53,377 nucleotides of DNA from Spirochaetia bacterium (GCA_025997675.1 BNUX01000010.1:1-53377); one strand, 5' to 3'; positions 32,965-42,074 are shown, numbered from the stretch's first letter. Translations and numbers: made by a program. Notes: generated by a model not told the origin, from the letters alone.

Positions 32965-33846
32965 TTACCGGGCCTGGTACCGGGGAAGGACAAAGCCGAA
33001 AAGCTTTCCCACCGTATCCGCGATTTGCTCCCCCAGTACCCCCGGGCTTACCCCCCGCAGTTCCGCCGCCAAGCCATAGGTTCCCGCCACCATCCCCGGG
33101 TCCGCCGGCTTCCCCCGGTGAGGGACCGGCGCAAGGTAGGGCGAGTCGGTTTCCAAGAGCAGCCGGTCCGGCGGCACAAAGGGCAGTGCTTCCTGCAGGT
33201 TGTGGGCGTTTTTATAGGTCAGGTTCCCCGCAAAGGAAATGTGGTATCCCAAATCCAGGAAAGTCCGGGCCTCTTCCTTCCCGTAGGAAAAGCAGTGTAT
33301 CACCCCCCGGACCCCCGGATGCTTAGCCAGCGCCGCCGCCGTTTCTCCCGGTGCGTCCCGTGAATGGATAATGATGGGCAAATCAAGCCTAAGCGCCAGA
33401 TCCAAGAGCATGTCCAGCAGTTCCGCCTCCCCGGCCTTGTCCAGTTCCACCCCCGGTGGTAGTTCCTGGTGATGGTCCAGGCCGCATTCACCCACCGCCA
33501 CCACCAAGCCCCTTGGCGCGGCGGCGATGTGGGCCTCCAACCGGGGAACCAGTTCCCGCCGTCCGGCAATGTTTGGAGGGTCCGGCCAGAGCCCCGCAGT
33601 GAACCGGACCCGAGGAAACCGGGAAAAGGCGGCAATTCGCCCCGGCAGGTCGTCGACCTGGGTGCCGATGTCGATGATACCGCCGAAACCGGCGGCGAAG
33701 AGGTTGGCTGCCAGGGTTTCGGCGCCGGGAAACGTCTCGGGACTTCCCCGATGGGCGAAAAACCGGGCATTATAGTCATCCAGCATGGAAAGGTGGGCGT
33801 GGGTATCGATGAGAAGAGGGGCCGGTGTGATCATAATCTTGACCAT
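32965..33846 (-). CDS. tatD: TatD-family metal-dependent DNase
   Basis: The 293-aa TIM-barrel hydrolase has LIDTHAHLSMLDD (metal His pair), VGECGLDHHQE, IIHSRDAPGE and LETDSPYLAPVPHRGK. All metal-binding positions of TatD are present. The family includes 3'-5' exonucleases and other DNases in the cytoplasm. A start four codons downstream (ATG 33834) is also possible. It is divergent from tRNA-Leu. Confidence 0.9.
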   Translation of the reverse strand: MVKIMITPAPLLIDTHAHLSMLDDYNARFFAHRGSPETFPGAETLAANLFAAGFGGIIDIGTQVDDLPGRIAAFSRFPRVRFTAGLWPDPPNIAGRRELVPRLEAHIAAAPRGLVVAVGECGLDHHQELPPGVELDKAGEAELLDMLLDLALRLDLPIIIHSRDAPGETAAALAKHPGVRGVIHCFSYGKEEARTFLDLGYHISFAGNLTYKNAHNLQEALPFVPPDRLLLETDSPYLAPVPHRGKPADPGMVAGTYGLAAELRGVSPGVLGEQIADTVGKLFGFVLPRYQAR

Positions 33847-33867
33847 AGCGGATAGGCTTGGTAGTAT
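33839..33867 (+). promoter_or_regulatory. Promoter of tRNA-Leu
   Basis: TTGACC (33839-33844), 17-bp spacer, TAGTAT (33862-33867). The start is predicted a few bases before the tRNA at 33878. Confidence 0.6.
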
Positions 33868-33877
33868 GCAATAGAGA

Positions 33878-33960
33878 GCCGGGGTGGTGGAATGGTAGAC
33901 ACCGGAGACTTAAAATCTCCTCTCCGCAAGGGGGTACGGGTTCAACTCCCGTTCCCGGCA
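33878..33960 (+). tRNA. tRNA-Leu (UAA anticodon)
   Basis: The 83-base class II tRNA has acceptor GCCGGGG/TCCCGGC, anticodon stem GGAGA/TCTCC with loop CTTAAAA (anticodon TAA), a long variable arm (CTCCGCAAGGGG) and T-arm ACGGG/CCCGT with TTCAACT. CCA is not encoded. Confidence 0.95.
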
Positions 33961-33981
33961 GTGGTTCGAAAAGAACGACAG

Positions 33982-34051
33982 CCGCCTTTAGGCGGTCCAT
34001 AACAAACCGCTTTGAGCGGTTCACCATTCAAGCCCCCGGTTTGACCGGGGG
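33982..34051. terminator. Three consecutive short hairpins between tRNA-Leu and the TetR gene
   Basis: CCGCC/GGCGG with TTTA loop (33982-33995), AACCGC/GCGGTT with TTTGA loop (34005-34021), and CCCCCGG/CCGGGGG with a TTTGA-like loop (34033-34051). None is followed by a full T-run on either strand. They probably work as bidirectional end or stability elements for the convergent tRNA and tetR transcripts. Confidence 0.45.
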
Positions 34052-34112
34052 TATCTGACTTCCTTCGTCTTTTGTCCGTGTGGTCCGCACCACTACGCCG
34101 CCATGCATACGC

Positions 34113-34751
34113 CTAATTTTCTGTCTGGCGGAACAGGCCTTTTGAAAGCAGCTTCATTACATCGTCAACCAGGGTGTCAAGTCCTTTTTCCGTAAGCCGT
34201 TTGTGGTTAAAAATGGTCTTCAGGCAGATAAAATTGGCGATCCCCATAAGAAACCACGCCGCCGTGCTATAATCCACGTCAATAAGCTCATTGCCGAATT
34301 TTTGCAGGGCGGCGATATAGCTTTTCGCGAACCGGGTATAGTAGTCCTCAAAAAGCATGGGATCGATATGAGAAGAACCCCAGATTATTTTATAGCACTG
34401 CGGATGGGTATGGCCAAAACGGATAAATGCCTTGATCCCTTCCCTTTCCACCTCAAACCGGGTTTTACAGTGCGCGATATGCTTGTTTAGGTACTTATTA
34501 ATCACCACATAATAATTCCTGACTAAATAATTATAAATTGAGGCTTTATCCTGAAAATATATATAAAAAGTACCTACCGCAGTCTTGGCGAGACCGCATA
34601 TATCCGCGACAGAGGTGTCACAAAACCCTTTTTTGTCAAACAGGGTTTCGGCGGCATCGCAGATCGCGCTCATTTTCCGGAACCCTACCGGGGATCGGGG
34701 AAGATTCACCCCTTTTATCAGGGAAGCATCGTTAAAAAAGTTGTAGTCCAT
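34113..34751 (-). CDS. TetR-family transcriptional regulator
   Basis: The 212-aa protein has the TetR helix-turn-helix: ICDAAETLFDKKGFCDTSVADICGLAKTAVGTFYIYFQDK. The longer C-terminal ligand domain is typical of regulators that respond to acyl-CoA or small aromatic effectors, but the effector is unknown. AGGAGG lies eight bases before the ATG. It is divergent from the thiolase operon, and two palindromes lie in the shared region, so it probably represses that operon and perhaps itself. Confidence 0.87.
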   Translation of the reverse strand: MDYNFFNDASLIKGVNLPRSPVGFRKMSAICDAAETLFDKKGFCDTSVADICGLAKTAVGTFYIYFQDKASIYNYLVRNYYVVINKYLNKHIAHCKTRFEVEREGIKAFIRFGHTHPQCYKIIWGSSHIDPMLFEDYYTRFAKSYIAALQKFGNELIDVDYSTAAWFLMGIANFICLKTIFNHKRLTEKGLDTLVDDVMKLLSKGLFRQTEN

Positions 34752-34842
34752 ACTCTATTCCTCCTGGCTTCAACGTGGATAATACCCGAAACAAGGGTCT
34801 GTCTCAAGCTAAAAATTTTTTTGAAAAAATGTAAAAAAATGT

Positions 34843-34871
34843 TTGACAAACTTCAAAAACCATAATATCTT
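34843..34871 (+). promoter_or_regulatory. Promoter of the thiolase operon
   Basis: TTGACA (34843-34848), 17-bp spacer, TATCTT (34866-34871). TATAAA overlaps downstream but is too far from this -35 box. The region is very A/T-rich compared with the rest of the window. The operator palindromes follow directly. Confidence 0.55.
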
Positions 34872-34878
34872 ATAAAAT

Positions 34879-34909
34879 ATGAACATTATTCATAATGAAC
34901 AATGTTCAT
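34879..34909. promoter_or_regulatory. Two adjacent TetR operator palindromes
   Basis: ATGAACAATGTTCAT (34895-34909) is a perfect 15-bp palindrome. ATGAACATTATTCAT (34879-34893) is the same with one mismatch. Their centres are 16 bp apart, at and just after the predicted start site, so binding would block the operon promoter. The divergent TetR protein is the obvious candidate. Confidence 0.7.
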
Positions 34910-34940
34910 GGATAAATTTAAAAAATTCAGGTGGTCTTTT

Positions 34941-36146
34941 ATGGAAAAAACGTATTTCATTGACGGCCTAAGAACTCCTATCGGATCATTCTTGGGAAAC
35001 CTTAAAACCTGTACGGCCCCGAAGCTCGGCGCCGCGGTCATCAGGGCGCTGATGGAGAGAAACAACATAGCCGGCGCCGACATTGATGAGGTAATCGCCG
35101 GCAATGTGCTCTCCGCCGGCGCCGGCATGGGAGTCGGCCGTCAGGCGGCTATCGGCGGTGGGGTTCCGGCGGAGGTTCCCGCCTACAGCCTCAACATACT
35201 CTGCGGCAGCGGCCTGAAGGCAATAATGAACGCCGTGGCGGAAATCCAGGCGGGAAACGCGGGGATGATCATCGCCGGCGGCATTGAGAGCATGTCCAAC
35301 GCGCCCTTTCTCCTCCCGGCTAAAACCAGGCAGGGAATCAAGATGGGGGAAATCGCCGTTCAGGATCACCTGCTTTACGATGGCCTCACCGACGCTTTTC
35401 ACCACTACCACATGGGTATAACTGCGGAAAATGTGGCGGAAATGCACAAAATTTCCCGGGAAGCCCAGGATACATTTGCCTTTAATTCCCAGCAAAAGGC
35501 GATTAAGGCGGTGGACGCCGGGGAATTCAAAGAAGAAATCATTCCCATTGAGGTGGTTGACGGCAAGAATGCCTTTACCTTTGATACCGACGAATATCCC
35601 AACCGGACAACTAACCCTGAAAAACTTGCCACGCTTAAAGCCTCTTTCAAAAGCGACGGAACTATCACTCCGGGTAATTCTTCGGGAATAAACGACGGGG
35701 CCTGTTTTTTCATTGTCGCCGGGGAAGCGGCGGTACAGAAATTCAACTTAACGCCAAAGGCGGAAATAGTCGCCGTGGGCCAGGGCGGCGTTAATCCAAA
35801 GATCATGGGCCTGGGTCCGGTGCCGGCCATCGGCAATGCCCTGAAAAGGGCGGGCATGAAGCTGGGCGATATGGAGTACATCGAGCTCAATGAAGCCTTT
35901 GCCGCCCAGAGCCTGGGGGTCATCAGGGAACTTTCCCGGGATCACGGGGAAAGCGAGGGCGCCATTATTGAACGCTGCAATGTGAACGGCGGCGCCATCG
36001 CCCTGGGGCATCCCCTGGGCGCCAGCGGAGCCCGAATCACCGTGACGCTGCTCAATATACTTAAAAAGCGCGGAGCCAAATACGGACTGGCGAGTCTCTG
36101 TATCGGCGGCGGTATGGGCGCCGCTATTATCATAAAAAACATTTAA
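34941..36146 (+). CDS. Thiolase (acetyl-CoA acetyltransferase type)
   Basis: The 401-aa enzyme interconverts acyl-CoA plus acetyl-CoA and 3-oxoacyl-CoA. The nucleophile Cys is at residue 88 in NILCGSGLKAI. The C-terminal catalytic motifs are NVNGGAIALGHPLGASGARI and CIGGGMGAAIII. AGGTGG lies about seven bases before ATG 34941, chosen over an ATG at 34902 that lies within the operator. It is the first gene of a ten-gene run. Biosynthetic and degradative forms cannot be told apart here. Confidence 0.92.
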   Translation: MEKTYFIDGLRTPIGSFLGNLKTCTAPKLGAAVIRALMERNNIAGADIDEVIAGNVLSAGAGMGVGRQAAIGGGVPAEVPAYSLNILCGSGLKAIMNAVAEIQAGNAGMIIAGGIESMSNAPFLLPAKTRQGIKMGEIAVQDHLLYDGLTDAFHHYHMGITAENVAEMHKISREAQDTFAFNSQQKAIKAVDAGEFKEEIIPIEVVDGKNAFTFDTDEYPNRTTNPEKLATLKASFKSDGTITPGNSSGINDGACFFIVAGEAAVQKFNLTPKAEIVAVGQGGVNPKIMGLGPVPAIGNALKRAGMKLGDMEYIELNEAFAAQSLGVIRELSRDHGESEGAIIERCNVNGGAIALGHPLGASGARITVTLLNILKKRGAKYGLASLCIGGGMGAAIIIKNI

Positions 36147-36162
36147 AACAGGAGGAATTGTG

Positions 36163-36882
36163 ATGAGATTACAAGGAAAGACAGCGGTAATAACCGGCGG
36201 CGCCCGGGGACTGGGCGAGACCATGGCAAAACTGTTCGCGGAAAACGGCGCCAGGGTAATAGCCTGCGATATGAGCGAGCCTCAGAATACCTACAGGGAT
36301 GTGGAATTCTACAAACTCAACGTCACCGACGGGGAAGCCTGTAAAAAATTCACCGAATATGCGGTGGAAAAATACAAGAAGCTCGACATCCTGGTAAATA
36401 ACGCCGGGATTACCAAGGACGGCATGACCCGGAAAATGACCGACGAGATGTGGGACGCGGTAATCGCGGTCAACCTCAAGGGGGTGTTCAACCTGACCCG
36501 CTTCATCGGGCCCCACATGGAAGATTCCGGCGGCGGCAGTATCATTAATATTTCCAGCGTAGTCGGCGAGTATGGGAACATCGGGCAGGTCAACTACGCC
36601 GCCACCAAGGCCGGGGTTATCGGCATGGCAAAAACCTGGGCTAAGGAATTTGCCCGCAAGGGCGTACCGGTACGCTGTAATGCCATCGCTCCGGGGTACA
36701 TCATGACTGATATTCTCAAGACCGTTCCCCAGGAATTGCTGGACAAGTTCGCGGCGAGTACGATGCTGGGGCGGCTGGGACAGCCGGAAGAAATCGCCAA
36801 GGTCGCGCTGTTTCTGGCCAGCGACGACGCCTCCTATGTGACCGGGACGGTAATCTCCGCCAACGGTGGGATGAGGCTATAA
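36163..36882 (+). CDS. SDR oxidoreductase (FabG/3-hydroxyacyl-CoA reductase-like)
   Basis: The 239-aa short-chain dehydrogenase has the cofactor loop TGGARGLGE, the NNAG motif, an ISSVVGEYGN Ser and YAATKAG (catalytic Tyr and Lys). The C-terminal GTVISANGGMRL is usual in FabG-like proteins. With the thiolase it would convert 3-oxoacyl-CoA and 3-hydroxyacyl-CoA. The ATG at 36163 has AGGAGG upstream. Confidence 0.9.
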   Translation: MRLQGKTAVITGGARGLGETMAKLFAENGARVIACDMSEPQNTYRDVEFYKLNVTDGEACKKFTEYAVEKYKKLDILVNNAGITKDGMTRKMTDEMWDAVIAVNLKGVFNLTRFIGPHMEDSGGGSIINISSVVGEYGNIGQVNYAATKAGVIGMAKTWAKEFARKGVPVRCNAIAPGYIMTDILKTVPQELLDKFAASTMLGRLGQPEEIAKVALFLASDDASYVTGTVISANGGMRL

Positions 36883-36883
36883 T

Positions 36884-37903
36884 ATGGATCACGCAGGCAT
36901 TGCCGGTACCGGTATCTACATTCCGGAAACACGAATGAGCGCCGCCGAGATTTCCAAAGCCACCGGTGGTGTATGGAGCGAAGAGGCGGTGATTGAAAAA
37001 CTGGGGATCATCAGCAAGCCCGTCCCCGGCCCCGATGACGGTGACGGCACCCAGGAAATGGGCGCCCGGGCGGCCCTGGACTGCCTTAAAAATACCGGGC
37101 TGGACCCCAGGGAGATCGACGTTATTCTCTGCATCGGCGAGGAATGGAAGGAGTACCCCCTTACCACTTCCGCCCTGTACATTCAGGACAGGATCGGCGC
37201 GGTTAACGCCTGGGGTATTGATGTGCAGAACCGCTGCTGTACCTGCTGCACGGCGATTAAAATGGCGGCGGATATGCTTATCGCGGACCCGGAGATCAAA
37301 ACCGTCATGGTGGTGGGCGGATACCGCAACGGAGACTTTGTTGATTACGCCGACAAGGATTTGTCCATGATGTACGACCTCGCCGCAGGGGCGGGGGCCA
37401 TGATCCTCAGGAAAAACTACGGGAAAAATATCGTCCTTGGTTCCCACGTTATCGCCGACGGTTCCCTGTCAAGAGCCGCCGGGGTAAAGATCGGCGGCAT
37501 AAACGAGCCCTTTAATAGCGGTAATATCGAAACGGGGTATAGATCCCTCAAACTCTTTGATGCCCGGAAAATGAAGGATCGCCTCAAAGAAGTAAGCATG
37601 CCCAATTGGTACAAATGTATTGACGAGAGTCTCCGCAAGGGTGGTAAGACCCGGGGCGACATTGGCTTTCTGGCCATCCTGCACTTTAAAAAATCAGCCC
37701 ACATGGAGCTTCTAAAGGAACTGGGCCTCCGGGAAGATCAGTCCATCTATCTGGATCATTACGGGCATTTGGGGCAGATCGATCAGATCCTTTCGATTCA
37801 TTTGGGATTGAAAAGCGCCCAGATCAAGCCGGGAACGAATGTGGTGACCCTTGCCGCCGGAATTGGCTATGTATGGGCGGCAAATCTCATACAGTGGGGT
37901 TGA
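36884..37903 (+). CDS. KAS III-like condensing enzyme with altered triad
   Basis: The 339-aa protein has the thiolase fold of the FabH/HMG-CoA synthase superfamily: GIAGTGIYIPE at the start and a Cys-rich active-site stretch NRCCTCCTAIK (residues 117-125). A His is in ILHFKKSAH. In FabH a catalytic Asn follows as YGNTSA, while here the segment reads YGHLGQ, with His instead of Asn. So it probably does not work as a normal FabH and may catalyse another Claisen-type step or hydrolysis. It starts two bases after the SDR stop. Confidence 0.78.
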   Translation: MDHAGIAGTGIYIPETRMSAAEISKATGGVWSEEAVIEKLGIISKPVPGPDDGDGTQEMGARAALDCLKNTGLDPREIDVILCIGEEWKEYPLTTSALYIQDRIGAVNAWGIDVQNRCCTCCTAIKMAADMLIADPEIKTVMVVGGYRNGDFVDYADKDLSMMYDLAAGAGAMILRKNYGKNIVLGSHVIADGSLSRAAGVKIGGINEPFNSGNIETGYRSLKLFDARKMKDRLKEVSMPNWYKCIDESLRKGGKTRGDIGFLAILHFKKSAHMELLKELGLREDQSIYLDHYGHLGQIDQILSIHLGLKSAQIKPGTNVVTLAAGIGYVWAANLIQWG

Positions 37904-37907
37904 TGCG

Positions 37908-38792
37908 ATGCAGGTATTTTTACAGACCTTTATAAACAGTTTGCAAAACATCGCGATTTATTCGATGGCGACCATCGGCATCGTATTGATCTTCCGTACG
38001 TCCATTACGACTAATTTTGCCCAGGGAATGCTGGGAACCTTTTCCGCTTTCTTCACGGCAAATTTTGTTCTGTACCACAATATGCCCTTTGCCCTGGCCA
38101 TCGCCCTGGGGGCGCTTATCGCGTTCTGTTTCGGCTTCATCATTGACGCCCTCATTATCCGCCAGGGACGGCAGGTCAACGCCCACGGGCGGCAGATGAT
38201 CACCATGGGCCTTATGATGATCTTCTACACGGTAATGCCGGTAATCTATATCACCATAACAACCAGAACGCCGAGCATTCCGAAATTCACCTATAACAAT
38301 ATTGAATTTAGTTTCCTCAGTCAGGGGCTCTACATTACTGAACATGCCCTAATATGCGTCCTTATCGCCGTCACCGGATTAAGCATACTTTTTTCCATGC
38401 TTAAGTTCACCAAATGGGGAATGGCCCTGCGGGCAACCGCCTCCAACGAAACCGTCGCCCAGATGATGGGGGTAAATACCAAGCTGGTCACCGGCTTTAC
38501 CTGGGGAATAGCGGGATTTTTTGTCGCCGTCGCCGCCTCTTCAACGGCAATGTCCCTGAACGCGGGTATGCTGGGAACCGTCCAGATCTACGGATTTTTG
38601 GCCTGCGTCCTCGGCGGGGTTTCCAGTTTCTGGGCGCCCATCGCCGGCTGTGTGCTCATTCCCCTGTTCCTCAATTATTCGGCAATTGTTTCGCCCAAAT
38701 GGGCGGGACTGATCAGTTTTATCATCATTATGCTGATCATCCTGGTTCGCCCCAACGGGCTATTCGGGAAAAAGATGATTAAGAAGGTATAG
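37908..38792 (+). CDS. LIV-type ABC importer permease (LivH)
   Basis: The 294-aa membrane protein has about eight hydrophobic segments and the LivH pattern: MATIGIVLIFRTSITTNFAQGMLGT near the start and WGMALRATASNETVAQMMGV in the cytoplasmic loop. It starts four bases after the KAS III-like gene. LIV-type systems carry branched-chain amino acids, amides, urea or short carboxylic and aromatic acids. Confidence 0.88.
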   Translation: MQVFLQTFINSLQNIAIYSMATIGIVLIFRTSITTNFAQGMLGTFSAFFTANFVLYHNMPFALAIALGALIAFCFGFIIDALIIRQGRQVNAHGRQMITMGLMMIFYTVMPVIYITITTRTPSIPKFTYNNIEFSFLSQGLYITEHALICVLIAVTGLSILFSMLKFTKWGMALRATASNETVAQMMGVNTKLVTGFTWGIAGFFVAVAASSTAMSLNAGMLGTVQIYGFLACVLGGVSSFWAPIAGCVLIPLFLNYSAIVSPKWAGLISFIIIMLIILVRPNGLFGKKMIKKV

Positions 38793-38793
38793 C

Positions 38794-39831
38794 ATGCAAA
38801 AAACTAAGAGCATTATCCGCCATCCTTTCTTTGGCTTTATCATCTTCGGAATTGTCATGTTATTGGTTCAGGTACTGCAAAGAGCGGGGCTGGTTCAATA
38901 TTCCTTTGCCAAGGCCCTGGGACAGACCGCGATTTATTCCATTGCGGCTTTGGGCTTCAGCTTCCTGCTGGGTTACGCGGGGCTTTCAAGTTTGGGAACC
39001 GCGGGTTTCGCGGGCCTTGGTTCCTACATTACCGGTTTTCTCCTGAACACCTACACCCAGCTTCCCTACTTCTCGATACTGCTCATCGTTATAGCGGTTT
39101 CCATAATCCTGGGAGCTTCGGTGGGTTTCATTTCCCTCCGGATCGAAGGTATATTTTTGGCCATCGTTACCCTGGGGCTTTCCGAAGTTCTGGGGCAGGT
39201 GTTCCTCAACGCGGACTTTACCGGCGGCCCCAATGGCATGAGGACAGGGTATATCCACATTCTCCCCAATCTGTTGCATATCAGAACCAATATCACCATG
39301 CTCTACTGCATTGTTACGGTAATACTGGTGCTGCTTATGCTGGTAACCTGTAATCTTATTTCAAGCCCCACCGGCAGGGCCATGCTGGCAATGAAGAACA
39401 GTACCTCCGCGTCTCAGGCCATGGGGATAAGCCTGTTAAAGTACCGGCTGCTGGCCTTTATCATGGCTACCGTCTACGCCGGTATCGCCGGTTCCCTGCA
39501 CATGATCTACGGGCAATACACGGACCCGGTACAGTGGACCATCATGTTTTCCCTTAATATTCTTGCCGCGTGCCTGGTAGGGGGAGCCAAATCCATCTGG
39601 GGGATACTCATCGGCGCCCTGATAATCTTTGGGCTTACTCCCCTGTTTTTTCAGGATATTCAGTTATTACGGGATAACTCCTGGGTAATGAGCGTTATCT
39701 CCGGCGTCCTCATTATCCTGGTGGTTATGTTTTTTAAGGGCGGGCTTATTCAGTTGTTTATCAATCTGCTCGCGAATGCCAAAGCCTGGCGGATAAGAAA
39801 AAGAGAGTACCGATTTGGAAAAGACGAATAA
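38794..39831 (+). CDS. LIV-type ABC importer permease (LivM)
   Basis: The 345-aa membrane protein has SIAALGFSFLLGYAGLSSLGTAGFAGLGSY (LivM signature), then FISLRIEGIFLAIVTLGLSEVL and GRAMLAMKNSTSASQAMGI. It is directly downstream of LivH. The LivG gene starts inside its last codons. Confidence 0.88.
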   Translation: MQKTKSIIRHPFFGFIIFGIVMLLVQVLQRAGLVQYSFAKALGQTAIYSIAALGFSFLLGYAGLSSLGTAGFAGLGSYITGFLLNTYTQLPYFSILLIVIAVSIILGASVGFISLRIEGIFLAIVTLGLSEVLGQVFLNADFTGGPNGMRTGYIHILPNLLHIRTNITMLYCIVTVILVLLMLVTCNLISSPTGRAMLAMKNSTSASQAMGISLLKYRLLAFIMATVYAGIAGSLHMIYGQYTDPVQWTIMFSLNILAACLVGGAKSIWGILIGALIIFGLTPLFFQDIQLLRDNSWVMSVISGVLIILVVMFFKGGLIQLFINLLANAKAWRIRKREYRFGKDE

Positions 39832-41293
39832 TAGGATTACAGAACAGTTTTATGAGTTGTCCGGTCAACTCTACGCGGACGCTCTGGAAAAACTTGGCCT
39901 CAGGGTTGGTATGCTGGAACAGTACCCTCCCCTGCGCCGGGAACGGCTTAAACGCAAAATCGAAAAGCGTCTGGCCCTGTTTGACCGCCGGGCGGACAAG
40001 GAAATTTCCCGGCTTGAAGACGCAGTCTTAAGCCCCCGGGACTTGTTCGAAAAACGTTACGCGAAAACAGAAGCGGCACTGAACAAAAAGTACCGCCTGA
40101 AATTCCGGGAATACCGCCAGATACTGCGCCGACAGGAAGGTATTGTTGACGAAAACAACAACCTTAGAGGGGAGCTTTCCCCCGGGTCGGCGCAAAAACT
40201 GCGGGGCTATGAAGATGGGCTTGAAGCTGAAAAACGGGGAATAACCGAAAAAAAGGCGGAGCTTTTCTGTCAAAAGGAAAAAGCAAAACAAAGGGACCGG
40301 GAAAAGGCCGCCGCAGTTCTTGAAAGCCGGAAGCGGGAACTGGACGGAACGCGGGAGAAAATCCGGCTCGCGGAGGAAAAAAAGGCGGACAGGGACTACG
40401 CGGAATTTGCCGCGGCTAATGAAAAGAAAATCGCGAAAATCAATGAAAGACTTGATGCGGCAAAGCGGAAAGCCCTGGCCGCCGGCTCCAGAACCCACAC
40501 CGTACAGTTGCCTCCCGACATTGCCCTGCGGCTGGACGCTTTGTGCATGTATTTCGGCGGCCTCAAGGCGGTGGACAATCTTTCGTTTGACGTTAAAAAA
40601 GGGGAAATCTTTGGCCTTATCGGGCCTAATGGCGCGGGTAAGACCACGGTATTCAACTGCATAACCCAGTTCTACAAGCCGACCAGCGGCGAAATATGGT
40701 TCAATGACCGTTACGGTGAAACCCTGCGGCTCAATAAGTACGCAGTTCACAATATCATTAAAACCGGTATCATCCGGACCTTCCAGAATATTGAGCTGGT
40801 AACCGAAGTGACGGTGCTTGAAAACCTGCTTATCGCCGCCCATACCCAATACCATTCGGGATTCTTCTCCCACCTGTTCTCTACCCCCGCGCTGAAAAGG
40901 GAAACCGAGGTATTAAAGGCAAAGGCCCTGCATATTCTGGAAGAAATGAATCTGCTGAATCTAAAAGACGCGTACCCCGTGGGTATGCCCTATGGCGTTC
41001 TGAAAAGAATTGAACTTGCCCGGACATTGATGGCAAACGCTTCTCTGATCATCCTGGACGAACCTGCGGCGGGCTTAAATGAAAAAGAAACCGAGGAACT
41101 GACCCTGCTCATCAAACGTATTTCCCGGGAATATGAGGCAACCATTTTTCTGGTTGAACATGACATGGGACTGGTTATGGATATCTGCGATCATATCTGC
41201 GCGGTTTCCTTTGGTAAAAAACTTGCCTATGGTACTCCCCAGGAGATTCAGGACAGCAAGGAAGTTCAGGAAGCCTATTTGGGGGTTGAATAA
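39815..41293 (+). CDS. LivG-type ATPase with a 230-residue charged N-terminal extension
   Basis: The 492-aa protein is almost twice the normal LivG length. The last 255 residues are a LivG ATPase: Walker A GPNGAGKTT (270-278), LPYGQ-type signature present as MPYGVLKRIELARTL, Walker B LIILDEPAAGLN and H-loop VEHDM. Residues 1-233 are extremely rich in Lys, Arg and Glu with heptad-like spacing, and look like a long coiled coil. I do not recognise this domain. The frame is continuous and in the operon's codon style. The start is TTG within the LivM 3' end, with GAGAG upstream. The extension may tether the importer or bind a partner. Confidence 0.82.
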   Translation: MEKTNNRITEQFYELSGQLYADALEKLGLRVGMLEQYPPLRRERLKRKIEKRLALFDRRADKEISRLEDAVLSPRDLFEKRYAKTEAALNKKYRLKFREYRQILRRQEGIVDENNNLRGELSPGSAQKLRGYEDGLEAEKRGITEKKAELFCQKEKAKQRDREKAAAVLESRKRELDGTREKIRLAEEKKADRDYAEFAAANEKKIAKINERLDAAKRKALAAGSRTHTVQLPPDIALRLDALCMYFGGLKAVDNLSFDVKKGEIFGLIGPNGAGKTTVFNCITQFYKPTSGEIWFNDRYGETLRLNKYAVHNIIKTGIIRTFQNIELVTEVTVLENLLIAAHTQYHSGFFSHLFSTPALKRETEVLKAKALHILEEMNLLNLKDAYPVGMPYGVLKRIELARTLMANASLIILDEPAAGLNEKETEELTLLIKRISREYEATIFLVEHDMGLVMDICDHICAVSFGKKLAYGTPQEIQDSKEVQEAYLGVE

Positions 41294-42030
41294 TGAGCAC
41301 TATTCTGGAAGTAAAGAATCTTGTTGTTGAATACGGCGCCATCAGGGCGGTGAAAGGAATCAGTTTTAAGGTGGAAAAAGGGTCCGTTATGGCTATTCTG
41401 GGCGCTAACGGCGCCGGCAAAAGCGCCACGCTCAGAACCATATCCGGCATTGTAATTCCCCGGGACGGTGAAATAGTATTTGAAGGGCGGAACATAAGCG
41501 GTAAAAGTATTTATTCCATCGCCAAGTCCGGCATTTCCCAATCCCCCGAAGGAAGACAGATTCTGAGCGGCCTTACGGTTGAGGAAAACCTCAAAGTGGG
41601 AACCTATAGCCTGGTGAAAAAGTACCGGGACGCGGGAGCTAAAACCGCTTCAGAGAATCAGGAGTATGTATACGCTATGTTCCCGGTGCTGAAGGAACGG
41701 CGGAAGCAGCAAGCCAATACCCTTTCCGGCGGCGAGCAGCAGATGCTGGCAATCAGCCGGGCCTTGATGTCCAGTCCCAAGATGCTGATCCTGGACGAGC
41801 CTTCCCTGGGACTGGCGCCGATCATCGTTAAAAATATTTTCAAGTGTATCAAGGAGATAAGCGCGGCCGGCACGACGATCCTTATCGTTGAACAGAACGC
41901 CCTGCAAACCCTGAAGATCGCCGATTACGCCATTGTGCTGGAATTGGGAAGAATCAGTATTGAGGGGAAGGCAGAAGATCTGATCCACGATCAGCGCCTG
42001 ATCGATGCCTATCTGGGCAATAAAAAGTAG
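41293..42030 (+). CDS. LIV-type importer ATPase (LivF)
   Basis: The 245-aa ATPase has Walker A GANGAGKSA, the LivF segment SQSPEGRQILSGLTVEENL, signature LSGGEQQMLAISRALM and Walker B LILDEPSLGLAP. Its ATG overlaps the LivG TAA. It completes the pair of ATPases of the importer. Confidence 0.9.
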   Translation: MSTILEVKNLVVEYGAIRAVKGISFKVEKGSVMAILGANGAGKSATLRTISGIVIPRDGEIVFEGRNISGKSIYSIAKSGISQSPEGRQILSGLTVEENLKVGTYSLVKKYRDAGAKTASENQEYVYAMFPVLKERRKQQANTLSGGEQQMLAISRALMSSPKMLILDEPSLGLAPIIVKNIFKCIKEISAAGTTILIVEQNALQTLKIADYAIVLELGRISIEGKAEDLIHDQRLIDAYLGNKK

Positions 42031-42074
42031 GTAAGCCTTTAGAGGTTCCTAAATATATTTTTGGAGGAAGAGTT

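Noticed and set aside
32756..33079. Possible plus-strand gene between the TrpX-like importer and tatD
   Set aside because: Half of it is antisense to tatD, with no ribosome site or recognised family.
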